Shown: positions 27,405 to 35,470 of the stretch, in pieces
Numbering within the stretch: the stretch's first letter is position 1
How the letters are laid out: each line of letters opens with the position of its first letter
Assembly: GCF_001477655.1 (NCBI RefSeq)
Contig: NZ_CP011266.1
Location: forward strand, 1,410,001 to 1,474,000
Source of the DNA: Methanobrevibacter millerae
Lineage (GTDB): Archaea; Methanobacteriota; Methanobacteria; Methanobacteriales; Methanobacteriaceae
DNA: 64,000 nucleotides
Direction of reading: 5' to 3'
Notes under the pieces: model-generated
Database searches by the model: none
What the model saw: only the letters and a program-made list of their open reading frames with translations
Told to the model about the DNA's origin: nothing
Translations under genes and position numbers: made by a program

Positions 27405-28016
27405 TCAGTATTTAATGCGAATGAAAGGAATGAAAATAATTGCAAAAAGCAATACCAAAATTGGATTGGCTGTTTGTTTTAAACTTAAATCTGAATTATT
27501 AACAGAACCAACTGCTTTGATTACTCCGCCATCAAATATATCAGTACCATTTGATGAATTGGTATTTTCTCCTTCAACATACATATCCATGGTTGAATTC
27601 ATAATAGTCTGTGAACCAACTCCTGCCGTGAATTCATAGGTTTTGCCTGCGATTGTAGGAACGCAAACCAGTGTCAACAAATCATTTTCACCAGGATATA
27701 ATGTATCTATAAACCATGTGCTGTTGTCATACTCAACAGGAAAAATCAACAGATTCAAACCCTGAGGCAACGGATACAATATTGATAAATTATGATATGT
27801 GTCCTGACCAACATTCTTTACATGAAGATATACTTCAACGACATCATCTTTATGAACTACTGAAGGTTCATAACTTTGATTGAATTGAAGATTATAGTTC
27901 TCATTTACATTATTATCTGAAACAATAGTCTTATTATCCGCAGCATTGATACTAGAGACTAAAAATAATGTTAAAATAATCAAAATCAGTAAACCAAAAA
28001 TACCTTTACTGTTCAT
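27405..28016 (-). CDS. Secreted DUF11-like protein with C-terminal membrane anchor
   Basis: A 203-residue surface protein. The signal peptide is about residues 1-25 (ending INAAD). A single CARDB/DUF11-type domain follows (DVVEVYLHVKNVGQDTYHNL, LYPGENDLLTLVC), comparable to one repeat of the giant adhesin. The C-terminus is QTANPILVLLFAIIFIPFIR. This T-x-NP motif, hydrophobic helix and basic tip match the adhesin C-terminus (TGNPLVILLLGLF...ARR). It is probably anchored in the membrane with the domain outside, and co-expressed with 27004-27399. Confidence 0.75.
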   Translation of the reverse strand: MNSKGIFGLLILIILTLFLVSSINAADNKTIVSDNNVNENYNLQFNQSYEPSVVHKDDVVEVYLHVKNVGQDTYHNLSILYPLPQGLNLLIFPVEYDNSTWFIDTLYPGENDLLTLVCVPTIAGKTYEFTAGVGSQTIMNSTMDMYVEGENTNSSNGTDIFDGGVIKAVGSVNNSDLSLKQTANPILVLLFAIIFIPFIRIKY

Positions 28017-28433
28017 AATAATGCCTTTTTTTCATTAATTCGAATGGTATATCTGTTTTTCATCATATATAAAATACATCATATCAACAACTATTTTAAA
28101 AAATAAACCGACAAAAAAATCTATTCGATACAAAAATTAAAATTAATGTTCTTCTCTTTAAAAAGAAAAATATCAATTGAAAAGAGGTTTTGATTAAAAA
28201 TAAATACAATTATTCCAAATTTAAAGAATTAAAAGATTTTCAAAAAATATCACGAGTCAAAAAATCTATTGTAGAATGAATAAATTTTAATAAAATTAAA
28301 ATAAAATAAATTAATTTACATTATAGTATATTATTTATAAACATGTGAATAAAAAATAACATATTTTAAAAACACCAAAAAAATCTATCATATTCATTAA
28401 TTTTAAATAAAATTCTAATCAAAAATAATATTA
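28017..28433. other. Long AT-rich divergent intergenic region
   Basis: More than 400 bases of AT-rich sequence between two divergent genes. A TATA-like TATTATTTATAAAC lies near 28327. I found no gene and no stable hairpin. Confidence 0.4.
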
Positions 28434-28988
28434 ATGGCATTTCAGTTAATATCAACAATTCTTATAGCAATAGCACTTGCAATGGACGCATTCAGTGTAT
28501 CGCTTACAAAAGGATTTATTCAAAAACACTTAAAAACAAACCAAATATTTTATTACGGAATATTTTTTGGATTCTTTCAATTTATGATGCCTATATTAGG
28601 CTTTTATTTTGGAGCATTGATAAACGAATTCATTGCATCAATCGCATCAATTATAGGATTCATTCTCCTTTTGGCCATCGGATTGAATATGATTAGGGAA
28701 AGCCTTCAGAATGATGAGGATGAACTTACAGACAACTTCAGCTTTGGTGAAGTGACCCTGCTTGCAATCGCAACAAGCATCGATGCATTTGCAGTTGGAC
28801 TTACCTATGCGCTTTTAAATGAATCAATTTTACTTCCTTCAATAATTATCGGTATAGTAGCATTTCTATTTTCAATAGCAGGAGTATTTTTAGGTAAAAA
28901 AATAGGAAATTATTTCGGCGGACGCTTCCAGATTCTTGGTGGTGTTATATTAATTCTGATCGGTATAAAAATTCTTCTTGGATTTTAA
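28434..28988 (+). CDS. mntP: Putative manganese efflux pump MntP
   Basis: A 184-residue, six-span membrane protein exporting Mn2+. The two inverted halves each carry the family's acidic helix motif: ALAMDAFSVSLTKGF near residue 15 and ATSIDAFAVGLTYA near residue 120. A short acidic loop (NDEDELTDN) separates them. The ATG follows AT-rich sequence without a ribosome binding site, suggesting leaderless or short-leader translation. No metal-responsive palindrome was found upstream. Confidence 0.9.
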   Translation: MAFQLISTILIAIALAMDAFSVSLTKGFIQKHLKTNQIFYYGIFFGFFQFMMPILGFYFGALINEFIASIASIIGFILLLAIGLNMIRESLQNDEDELTDNFSFGEVTLLAIATSIDAFAVGLTYALLNESILLPSIIIGIVAFLFSIAGVFLGKKIGNYFGGRFQILGGVILILIGIKILLGF

Positions 28989-29000
28989 AAAAAAGTATTG

Positions 29001-29024
29001 GAAAACTTACGCATGTAAGTTTTC
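29001..29024. terminator. Strong bidirectional terminator hairpin
   Basis: GAAAACTTAC-GCAT-GTAAGTTTTC, a perfect 10-bp stem with a four-base loop, sits between convergent mntP and the MATE gene. It overlaps the last MATE codons and has A/T runs on the mntP side. Confidence 0.6.
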
Positions 29025-30374
29025 ACCAAATCTCTTAATGAACAGTTTTGCCCAGATATAGCCTACAGTTCCTCCAACAAAACATCCTGTAACCACACCT
29101 GCATAGATTCCAACCAATCCCCATCCGAAGATAAAGCAGAAAATGTATGCAAATACAGTTTCTAAAATCAATGATCTAAGCAAAGTAATGATTAAGGAAT
29201 ATACACCTTTACCCACACCCTGGAAAACCATTGATGACATTATACCATGTGGAATTGCAAGAACAAACAGGCTAAGCACTGATATTGCCGTTGCGATTTG
29301 AGGAGCCAGTTCCGCACTTGCTGAAGTGTATGAAAACATTGCAGCAATCTGTGATGAGAAAATAAACATTATTGCTCCCAGCGCAATAGATAAAATAAAA
29401 CCTAATTTTATGGAATAGCTGTGTCCAGTCTTAAGGTTTTCATAGTTACGTGCACCATATGCAACACCAGACACGGTCAGTTCAGCAGTTCCAATACCTA
29501 TTAAAGGTATCATAGCCATTTGAACAATCCTCATTGAAGCTGTATAAACAGCAACAGCGGTTGTGCCTGCAACAGTAACAAGCATTCCATTGATAATAAT
29601 TGCCAATGCTGAAAATATAATGTTTTCAAGTGTTGATGGAATAGCTACCTGCAGTTCATCAATTATCATTTTTCCTTGGTAATTAAAGTTTTTAGGAGAT
29701 AAATCCAAATACAAATCATTTTTACCCCAAATCCAATAGGACATTACAATACAGGACAATGTAGCTGAAATTACGGTTGCCCATGCTGCTCCATTAATTC
29801 CCATGTTCAATACATAGATGAATATAGGATCCAAAATAATATTCATTACTGCTGTCACTGCAATTGCAATTGTTGCTCTTCTCATGTCTCCTTCTGATCT
29901 AAATATTGCTGAAGCCACACCGGAGTATACAAAAATAATCAATGCTCCAAAAATAATATAACCGTAATTTAAAGCGTAATCTATAGTGCTGCCTGCACCC
30001 ATAAGTTCCAATAGCTGTCTCATGAATACCATCATCAGCACTGTAAATATTAATGATACTACAATACATAAAACTATTGCATGCAAACCCGCATTGTTAG
30101 CCTGATCATAATCCTTTGCTCCAATATAACGTGCAATCAATGAGTTTGCACCCGCACCTATACCGTTTCCCAAACCAACCAAAACCATGAATAATGGAGT
30201 GATAAATCCGATAGCTGCAAGAGCATCAGCTCCAAGTCCTGCAACCCAGATACTATCTGCAATATTATATAACATGATTAAAAGCATGGAAATCATCATA
30301 GGAATACTTAATTTAATAATAGCATTTTTTGGATCTCCCGTAATCATTTCAATATTTTTATTTTTTTCACTCAT
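29007..30374 (-). CDS. MATE-family multidrug/organic-cation exporter
   Basis: A 455-residue MATE transporter with about twelve membrane spans in two homologous halves. Family features include the entry DPKNAIIKLSIPMMISMLL, GLGNGIGAGANSLIARYIGA in the first half and GIGTAELTVSGVAYGARN in the second. It exports drugs or toxic compounds using H+ or Na+. Its start overlaps the stop of the MarR gene by four bases, so the two are translationally coupled and the efflux pump is probably controlled by that regulator. Confidence 0.93.
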   Translation of the reverse strand: MSEKNKNIEMITGDPKNAIIKLSIPMMISMLLIMLYNIADSIWVAGLGADALAAIGFITPLFMVLVGLGNGIGAGANSLIARYIGAKDYDQANNAGLHAIVLCIVVSLIFTVLMMVFMRQLLELMGAGSTIDYALNYGYIIFGALIIFVYSGVASAIFRSEGDMRRATIAIAVTAVMNIILDPIFIYVLNMGINGAAWATVISATLSCIVMSYWIWGKNDLYLDLSPKNFNYQGKMIIDELQVAIPSTLENIIFSALAIIINGMLVTVAGTTAVAVYTASMRIVQMAMIPLIGIGTAELTVSGVAYGARNYENLKTGHSYSIKLGFILSIALGAIMFIFSSQIAAMFSYTSASAELAPQIATAISVLSLFVLAIPHGIMSSMVFQGVGKGVYSLIITLLRSLILETVFAYIFCFIFGWGLVGIYAGVVTGCFVGGTVGYIWAKLFIKRFGENLHA

Positions 30375-30841
30375 TTTTTATCAAACCTTTCTTCATTTAA
30401 TGATGTCATTTTAATAGCTAAATTTTTTAATATAATCTGTAAATTTTCCTTTTCCTGTTGATTTTCAAAAAGAATATCTTCAAACTCCTTCAGGATATCC
30501 TTTGATTTGTTAAAAGTCATTTCGCCCTTTTCAGTCATTGAAATAATATTTTGTCTTCTGTTGTTTTCATCAATTGTACGTTCGATAAAACCGTTGTCTT
30601 CCAACTTTTTAATAGATCTTGCAATGGCTCCCTTGTTTGTATTGCATCTTGAGGCAATCTTTTCCTGATTCAATGTTGAATCCCCTGCAACTTCAAAGAG
30701 AATATGAAGTTGTGTGATATTAATGTCAAGTTCACTGAGCATGTTATTAAAATAAATTGACTGAGCCTTTGCAAGAATTCCAATTAACTTTCCAATAGGC
30801 AAATCCTTCGCATCAACTTTTTCTAAATCACAATGTGTCAT
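30371..30841 (-). CDS. MarR-family transcriptional regulator
   Basis: A 156-residue winged-helix protein. The DNA-binding region (about 55-110) includes LNQEKIASRCNTNKGAIARSIKKLED and the wing RTIDENNRRQNIISMTEKG. Long helices at each end would form the dimer interface. It is the first gene of an operon with the MATE pump. An inverted repeat with 8-bp arms (30857-30883) overlaps its likely TATA box, fitting autorepression relieved by a ligand exported by the pump. Confidence 0.9.
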   Translation of the reverse strand: MTHCDLEKVDAKDLPIGKLIGILAKAQSIYFNNMLSELDINITQLHILFEVAGDSTLNQEKIASRCNTNKGAIARSIKKLEDNGFIERTIDENNRRQNIISMTEKGEMTFNKSKDILKEFEDILFENQQEKENLQIILKNLAIKMTSLNEERFDKK

Positions 30842-30856
30842 GATATACCTTCATTT

Positions 30857-30883
30857 TATCAAATTTAAAAAAAATATTTGATA
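30857..30883. promoter_or_regulatory. Candidate MarR operator overlapping the promoter
   Basis: TATCAAAT (30857-30864) and ATTTGATA (30876-30883) form a perfect inverted repeat with an 11-base spacer. The distal arm overlaps the TATA-like CTTTATATC on the minus strand. It lies 16 bases upstream of the MarR start. Confidence 0.5.
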
Positions 30884-30889
30884 TAAAGA

Positions 30890-31045
30890 GGTTAGTATTT
30901 ACTACTATATAAACTGTTGCATCATCAACAATTGCACCGACAACAATTAACAGACTCAAGTAAATATTTATTTCATGATAGACCATCAGTTTAAAAACAT
31001 ATTTTATCACCAGTCCAGTCAACGAAATGAAAAATATATTAAATT
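30890..31045 (-). pseudogene. C-terminal remnant of a multi-span membrane protein (flippase-like)
   Basis: An open stretch without its own start site reads FISLTGLVIKYVFKLM then YLSLLIVVGAIVDDATVYIV. It has two hydrophobic helices and continues to run into the MarR leader. The helix with VVGAIV-x-x-A-x-x-Y resembles the last helix of polysaccharide flippases, and a glycosyltransferase gene lies directly upstream. It may be what is left of a Wzx-like gene. Identification is weak. Confidence 0.3.
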
Positions 31046-31079
31046 AAAATATATGAAAATAAAAAAAGTATTGTTTTAA

Positions 31080-32054
31080 TTAATCATCAATGGAAATAAA
31101 CTCATCATAACTTTTTGAGCGGATAACATCCAAAAAGAACTTTTTCTTTACAGGACCCAATTCATTCAAAAAGTCATCATAATATTTGGAATCCCTAATT
31201 TTTAGATAATCCTCACGAATCAAATTAAATAAAGGCTCCTTGCATTTATCAACAATCTGGGAAAGTGCAAATCTTGGACCATTGATTTTATATGCAAGCA
31301 AATCAAACTTATAGTCATCATAAAATCCGTTATCTATAAATCTTCTCATCAGTTCCTGGCCTGCCGGAACGGTATCCAAATAATCGCAGTCTATGATATC
31401 AGTAATTGATTTTGAATGTTTTCTGTGATAATATAAATGCTTTCTGATAATTGAAATTCTTTTAGCTTTCAAAAAGATTTCAAAGAAAAACGGCATATCC
31501 TCAAAAAATATTCCCTCAACAAACTTCGCAGAGGAATTTCTTAAAAATTCGTTTCTGTATATCTTTTGGCATGCATTGACTGACAAATCAAAGAGAAAAT
31601 CGCGGCATTCATCAGGAGTGAATACCCTATCGTCAAATGACTCGTCAAAGGAGTTCAATTTAAACCAGTCATTGTCAGAAAACTGTCCCGTTTCATCATC
31701 AAAGTACTTGATTTGAAATATTGTAATGTCTGTATCCTTGGATTTTGCCTCGCTATAAGCGATTTCAAGGGCATCACTGCAAAACCAGTCATCACCATCG
31801 AGAAATGCAACATATTCGCCTCTGGCCAATTTCATTGCCTTGTTTCTGGATGCTCCAAGTCCAATGTTTTTCTGGTCAATCAATCTGATGCGGTCATCAT
31901 CATATGAGTTAATTATATCCAAAGTGGAATCTGTAGACCCGTCATTAACGACAATAAGCTCAAAATCATCAAGGCTTTGATTCAAAATACTACTAATCGC
32001 CTTGTCAATGAACCTTTCCTCATCATATACACATAAAATTACTGAAACCTTCAT
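31080..32054 (-). CDS. Family 2 glycosyltransferase
   Basis: A 324-residue GT-A enzyme. The start KVSVILCVYDEERFIDKAI and FELIVVNDGSTDST give the nucleotide-sugar-binding half. ARGEYVAFLDGDDWF carries the DxD metal site. The C-terminal half is helical and includes YYHRKHSKSITD, a usual feature of GT2 enzymes acting on surface glycans. It overlaps the hydrolase gene at 32051-32803 by four bases, so the two form an operon. Acceptor and sugar unknown. Confidence 0.92.
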   Translation of the reverse strand: MKVSVILCVYDEERFIDKAISSILNQSLDDFELIVVNDGSTDSTLDIINSYDDDRIRLIDQKNIGLGASRNKAMKLARGEYVAFLDGDDWFCSDALEIAYSEAKSKDTDITIFQIKYFDDETGQFSDNDWFKLNSFDESFDDRVFTPDECRDFLFDLSVNACQKIYRNEFLRNSSAKFVEGIFFEDMPFFFEIFLKAKRISIIRKHLYYHRKHSKSITDIIDCDYLDTVPAGQELMRRFIDNGFYDDYKFDLLAYKINGPRFALSQIVDKCKEPLFNLIREDYLKIRDSKYYDDFLNELGPVKKKFFLDVIRSKSYDEFISIDD

Positions 32055-32803
32055 ATGAACTCCCTTATCAATCTTAATATTTCAGAGACATTTTCGCCAA
32101 CAAGCAGATTATGCTTTGTATCATCAAAAACAATTATGCTGGAGTTTTTAATGTTATCTTTCATGATATCAGTCAAATTCTGTGAAATCAAATCATCTTC
32201 ACGGCCAGCTAAAATCAGAGTTGGATTGTCAAGTTTGCCCAACTGTCCTGTGATATTCAAATCCATGCCCATGTCAATTCCATTGGCTATCGCTTCAAGA
32301 TTGGCCCTTTTTGCAGATTCCCTTTTGACTATTTCAAGGACTTCCCTATTTCTGTTGAAGACATCATCCATAATTACATAATGAATGATTGTATCATAAA
32401 AATCTTCAAAAGAATTGTTTACAGCTGTTTTAAGCTCCATAAATTTGGATTTCAAATTTTCATCACATTCGCTGAAGCTGGACATTATCACCAGCCTGTC
32501 TGAAATGTCGGGATATTTCATTGCAAATGACAATGCAATATTGCCTCCCATAGAAAATCCAATCAAACTGGTTTTTTCAATACATAACTTTAAAAGCAGA
32601 TTGTACAAATCATCAACAAGCAAATCGATTGTAAACGGTTCATACAGAGACTTTCCATGACCTCTTATGTCATATGACACTATCCTATAATCATCCCGAA
32701 GCCTTGAAGAGAGCACTCTCCAATATTCCAGACTATCGCTTAGCCCATGAATGAATACTATTGTCTTTTCTCCATTTCCTTCAACAGCATAATTCATTTT
32801 CAT
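32051..32803 (-). CDS. Alpha/beta-fold hydrolase
   Basis: A 250-residue alpha/beta hydrolase. The oxyanion motif is FIHGLSDSLEYW, the nucleophile elbow is GFSMGG, the acid is probably in LAGREDDL, and the catalytic His in DTKHNLLV. The family hydrolyses small esters or related substrates; specificity cannot be read from sequence. It is the first gene of a two-gene unit with the glycosyltransferase, and divergent from the PAP2-like gene. Confidence 0.9.
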   Translation of the reverse strand: MKMNYAVEGNGEKTIVFIHGLSDSLEYWRVLSSRLRDDYRIVSYDIRGHGKSLYEPFTIDLLVDDLYNLLLKLCIEKTSLIGFSMGGNIALSFAMKYPDISDRLVIMSSFSECDENLKSKFMELKTAVNNSFEDFYDTIIHYVIMDDVFNRNREVLEIVKRESAKRANLEAIANGIDMGMDLNITGQLGKLDNPTLILAGREDDLISQNLTDIMKDNIKNSSIIVFDDTKHNLLVGENVSEILRLIREFI

Positions 32804-32880
32804 ACTTATTATTTATTAATCAATTTGATTAATAATTATTTTGAAAATATTTAAAAGTGTAAAATATTATATTATACAAT

Positions 32881-33741
32881 ATGAATTCAAAATTAAGATT
32901 AGCTAAAACAATTTCAACTTTTACAAACCCTCCGATTATCTGCATACCATTATTCATAATTATATGCCTGACATTATCCATTGACAACCTTTGGCAATTT
33001 CCAGTTCTGGAAATGATTTCCCTGATATTCGCTTCAATACTTCCTATGGCAATCATATTATACTGGGCTAAAAAAACTGGAAATGATAGGGATATCTCAA
33101 GAAGAGAAGACCGCTTTACCCCACTTATCGTTGGAACCGTTTCATACTTCATCGGATTTTTAGTATCCATATTTTTAGGCCTGAATGACTTTCTGACATT
33201 TTTATTCCTATGCTATACAATAAACACATTTATCGTCATGATTATTACAACAAGATGGAAAATAAGCATTCACACCACAGGACTCAGCGGTCCGGTTTGT
33301 GCATTAATCATTCTTTTGGGACCTGTAGGTGCAGTCTTTGGCCTCATTTATCCTGTTTTGATATGGTCAAGAGTCACTCTCAAAAAGCATACAATGGCTC
33401 AGGCTATTGCTGGCGGTGTTCAGGGATTTGTCTTAACTGCAGTTGAGATGTTTCTATTCATTTTCATGTTCAATTTGAATGTGGGAAATATCTATCCATT
33501 CCATCATGTGTGCGGATTTATCCTGGCAATCGTATTTACCCCTGTGGTTCTTGGCATTTTCACTTATCTAAACAACACGAACTCAATAATATTCTATCTG
33601 GTTGAAATTATTGGTCTGGGATTCTTTATAGCCATAACACCAATAGATGTTATAATAATATACATTTTGACCACAATAGTTTCTATCGTTATAAGCAATT
33701 ATGCTGGTGAAAGGTTCAGTTGGTATAATATTGTATCTTAA
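32881..33741 (+). CDS. PAP2-like membrane phosphatase
   Basis: A 286-residue membrane protein with about eight spans. A divergent PAP2 signature is visible in order: KKTGNDRDISRREDRFTP (motif 1-like), ISIHTTGLSGPV (motif 2-like S-x-H-x-x-G) and WSRVTLKKHTMAQAIAGG (motif 3, SR-x5-H). The usual Asp after the His in motif 3 is Gln, as in several archaeal and bacterial relatives I recall. Possible role: dephosphorylation of a polyprenyl or lipid phosphate. The ATG at 32881 follows AT-rich sequence without a ribosome binding site. Confidence 0.75.
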   Translation: MNSKLRLAKTISTFTNPPIICIPLFIIICLTLSIDNLWQFPVLEMISLIFASILPMAIILYWAKKTGNDRDISRREDRFTPLIVGTVSYFIGFLVSIFLGLNDFLTFLFLCYTINTFIVMIITTRWKISIHTTGLSGPVCALIILLGPVGAVFGLIYPVLIWSRVTLKKHTMAQAIAGGVQGFVLTAVEMFLFIFMFNLNVGNIYPFHHVCGFILAIVFTPVVLGIFTYLNNTNSIIFYLVEIIGLGFFIAITPIDVIIIYILTTIVSIVISNYAGERFSWYNIVS

Positions 33742-33751
33742 AAAAAGAAGT

Positions 33752-33772
33752 TAAGTGTTTTTTTAACACTTA
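33752..33772. terminator. Terminator hairpin between convergent genes
   Basis: TAAGTGTT (33752-33759) pairs with AACACTTA (33765-33772) around a T-only loop, directly after the PAP2-like gene and over the stop of 33770-34114. Confidence 0.5.
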
Positions 33773-34114
33773 TCTATCAATTATTCTTCCTGCATCTATT
33801 TTTTTGGTATTATAGTTAACAGCTTTGTGAACGCTGTTAAGTGAAGTCTTTAAATTGTTTGCAATAACTTCGCGCAATTCATCGTCGAATGGAGCAGTCT
33901 TATCCCCATAGAATTCACAGATTTTTGAAATCTTTTTGTCTTCAAGGAATATGAAATATTCTTTCCAGTGCTCAGTCAAATCACCTAAAAGACTTTCAAT
34001 ATGGATGAATTCCTTGTTTAATTTATTTGCTTTATCATATGCCTCTTTTTCTAAAGCAGAAAATTCAGCTATTTCTTCTTTAGTGTAATCTTTCAATAAT
34101 TTTTTATCAGCCAT
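33770..34114 (-). CDS. Unknown small charged protein
   Basis: A 114-residue protein, charged and probably helical (EEIAEFSALEKEAYDKANKL). A central segment EHWKEYFIFLEDKKISKICE and a C-terminal helix follow. There is no membrane span. ATG 34114 follows GGTGATAT (6 bases). It stands alone between PAP2-like and VWA genes. Function unknown. Confidence 0.6.
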   Translation of the reverse strand: MADKKLLKDYTKEEIAEFSALEKEAYDKANKLNKEFIHIESLLGDLTEHWKEYFIFLEDKKISKICEFYGDKTAPFDDELREVIANNLKTSLNSVHKAVNYNTKKIDAGRIIDR

Positions 34115-34290
34115 TATATCACCATAAAAAAATGATTATTAATATAAATTATCTTATTTAGGAATATATAAATATTTGTTAAAAAAAAGAAGAAAAGGAA
34201 TGATGGAAGATTAAAAAAAAAACAAAATAATTTATAATTATCATAAAAAAATATGTTGGAGAGTCATTTCAAATTGAACTAAAAAAAACA

Positions 34291-34881
34291 TTATTCCTCC
34301 AATTTTTCTTTCCAGGACTCATCTAATTTCATATCATTTTTACAGTAAAGTACCGCATTGTCAACAGATTCATACATGTCATGAATTCCTTTTGACGTTT
34401 TTCTGTAGTTTGCAACATTGCTTCTTTTTATTCCTATGCTTGCAGCCTCATCATATGAATCAATGTCGGCACCCAGAAATATGAATTCCCAGTTGTGGTT
34501 TTGAATCATGTTCTTGATTTGTGTTTTTGTGAATTCCTTGGATGAATTTTCATATCCGTCAGTTGTGATTACAAACAGTACCTTGTTGTCAATTTCCTTA
34601 TCCAATGTCACTATTGTTCTTCCAATTGCATCCAATAGTGCAGTGGATCCTCTAACGAAGTATTCATCCCTTGTCAAATCATCCACTTCATAAATGTTTT
34701 TTCTTTTGTAGAGTACATCGTATCCATGATCAAAAAGTATGGTTGTTACCTTAGTGTTGTTTTCCTGAGCCTTTTGCTTTGCGATAAATGAATTGAATCC
34801 TCCAATGGTATCATTTTCAGACCCGTACATTGACCCGCTTCTATCCAACAAGAATATAATATCTATTTTTTCATCGACCAT
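34291..34881 (-). CDS. Von Willebrand factor A domain protein
   Basis: A 196-residue cytoplasmic protein that is almost entirely one VWA domain. The MIDAS metal site begins DRSGSM at Asp13, with Thr in RGSTALLDAIG and Asp in VITTDGYENSS completing it. The last part contains FIFLGADIDSYDEAASIGI, typical of stand-alone VWA proteins related to TerY and phage-type VWA. It probably mediates protein-protein contact. An AGGTAATTG ribosome binding site precedes ATG 34881. No partner ATPase is adjacent, although an AAA ATPase lies 1.5 kb away. Confidence 0.88.
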   Translation of the reverse strand: MVDEKIDIIFLLDRSGSMYGSENDTIGGFNSFIAKQKAQENNTKVTTILFDHGYDVLYKRKNIYEVDDLTRDEYFVRGSTALLDAIGRTIVTLDKEIDNKVLFVITTDGYENSSKEFTKTQIKNMIQNHNWEFIFLGADIDSYDEAASIGIKRSNVANYRKTSKGIHDMYESVDNAVLYCKNDMKLDESWKEKLEE

Positions 34882-34953
34882 ATCAATTACCTCGTATCTA
34901 TCTTGTGTTTAAATTATTTGTAAGTTGAGATATATATAAGTTGTGGTTAAATA

Positions 34954-34969
34954 TTTAGTCATACCTAAA
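34954..34969. promoter_or_regulatory. Upstream operator of RNA copy A (DtxR-like palindrome)
   Basis: TTTAGTCATACCTAAA, an imperfect version of the palindrome at 35414-35429. It ends 13 bases before the TATA box, the same spacing as in copy B. It resembles the TTAGG...CCTAA half-sites of DtxR/IdeR-type iron regulators. Confidence 0.6.
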
Positions 34970-34982
34970 AAAAATCAAAATA

Positions 34983-34990
34983 TTTATATA
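34983..34990 (+). promoter_or_regulatory. TATA box of RNA copy A
   Basis: TTTATATA with purine-rich sequence before it, followed by CTA and then the block TTACTACATTATTAAATAGTG that is shared with copy B. The predicted transcription start is about 35010-35014. Confidence 0.65.
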
Positions 34991-35010
34991 CTAGAAATTA
35001 CTACATTATT

Positions 35011-35217
35011 AAATAGTGATGTAAATTTAGGACAACCTAAAAAACATTGCTTTTACATTATTAGTAAAGACTAATACAATCTCCAAAATTAAAACACAAT
35101 TGAATTAGTTTTTTCCACAATTTTCTAATTCAAAACGAAAAAATTATCTGCCAAAGATTTTTTCAAAAAAGTCATAGGCGTTTGAACCAAAAACGCCTTT
35201 ATTATCTCTTATTTTTT
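35011..35217 (+). ncRNA. Structured small RNA, copy A
   Basis: No protein frame runs through it. Copy A and copy B align along their whole length and share promoter, structure and end. Hairpins in order: ATTAGT/ACTAAT near 35060-35075; TTGAATTAG (35100-35108) with CTAATTCAA (35125-35133); GAAAAAAT (35137-35144) with ATTTTTTC (35157-35164) enclosing the loop TATCTGCCAA; AGGCGTTT (35176-35183) with AAACGCCT (35191-35198), followed by a T-rich tail. The last two stems differ between copies by paired changes. The unpaired TACAATCTCCAAAATTA (35075-35091) is identical in both. Ends are estimated. A second operator (35026-35041) lies within the 5' end. Confidence 0.75.
35026..35041. promoter_or_regulatory. 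Downstream operator of RNA copy A
   Basis: TTTAGGACAACCTAAA lies just after the predicted transcription start of copy A. Together with 34954-34969 it brackets the promoter, a usual arrangement for repression. Copy B lacks this second site. Confidence 0.6.
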
Positions 35218-35224
35218 ACGAATC

Positions 35225-35413
35225 TTTTAATTGAAATTAAACAATTATTTTATCATAAGATATTTTTTCACTACATCCATTACACTGCCAATTTTATTGA
35301 GCAGGTGATCTGAAAACTTCTTTCATATCTAAATTACAGATAGATTTAAATATGATGCTATACCATTATTATATAACAATAGTTATTTTTTAGGCAGTAA
35401 TTATAACAATATA
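35225..35413. other. Spacer between the two RNA copies
   Basis: AT-rich, with no gene and no similarity between copies. A single TTAGG half-site is at about 35390. Confidence 0.4.
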
Positions 35414-35429
35414 TTTAGGTATACCTAAA
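35414..35429. promoter_or_regulatory. Operator of RNA copy B (perfect DtxR-like palindrome)
   Basis: TTTAGGTATACCTAAA, a perfect 16-bp palindrome ending 13 bases before TATA. It is the best match of four related sites in the window (34954, 35026, 35414, and a degenerate one at 8241). Confidence 0.65.
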
Positions 35430-35442
35430 AAATAACGAAACA

Positions 35443-35450
35443 TTTATATA
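35443..35450 (+). promoter_or_regulatory. TATA box of RNA copy B
   Basis: TTTATATA preceded by CGAAACA (B-recognition-like). Predicted start is about 35470-35474, in the same sequence context as copy A. Confidence 0.65.
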
Positions 35451-35470
35451 CTACTTCTTACTACATTATT

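Noticed and set aside
28017-28433. Manganese riboswitch (yybP-ykoY type) before mntP
   Set aside because: Neither the conserved loop sequences nor stable stems of that element are visible in this AT-rich region.
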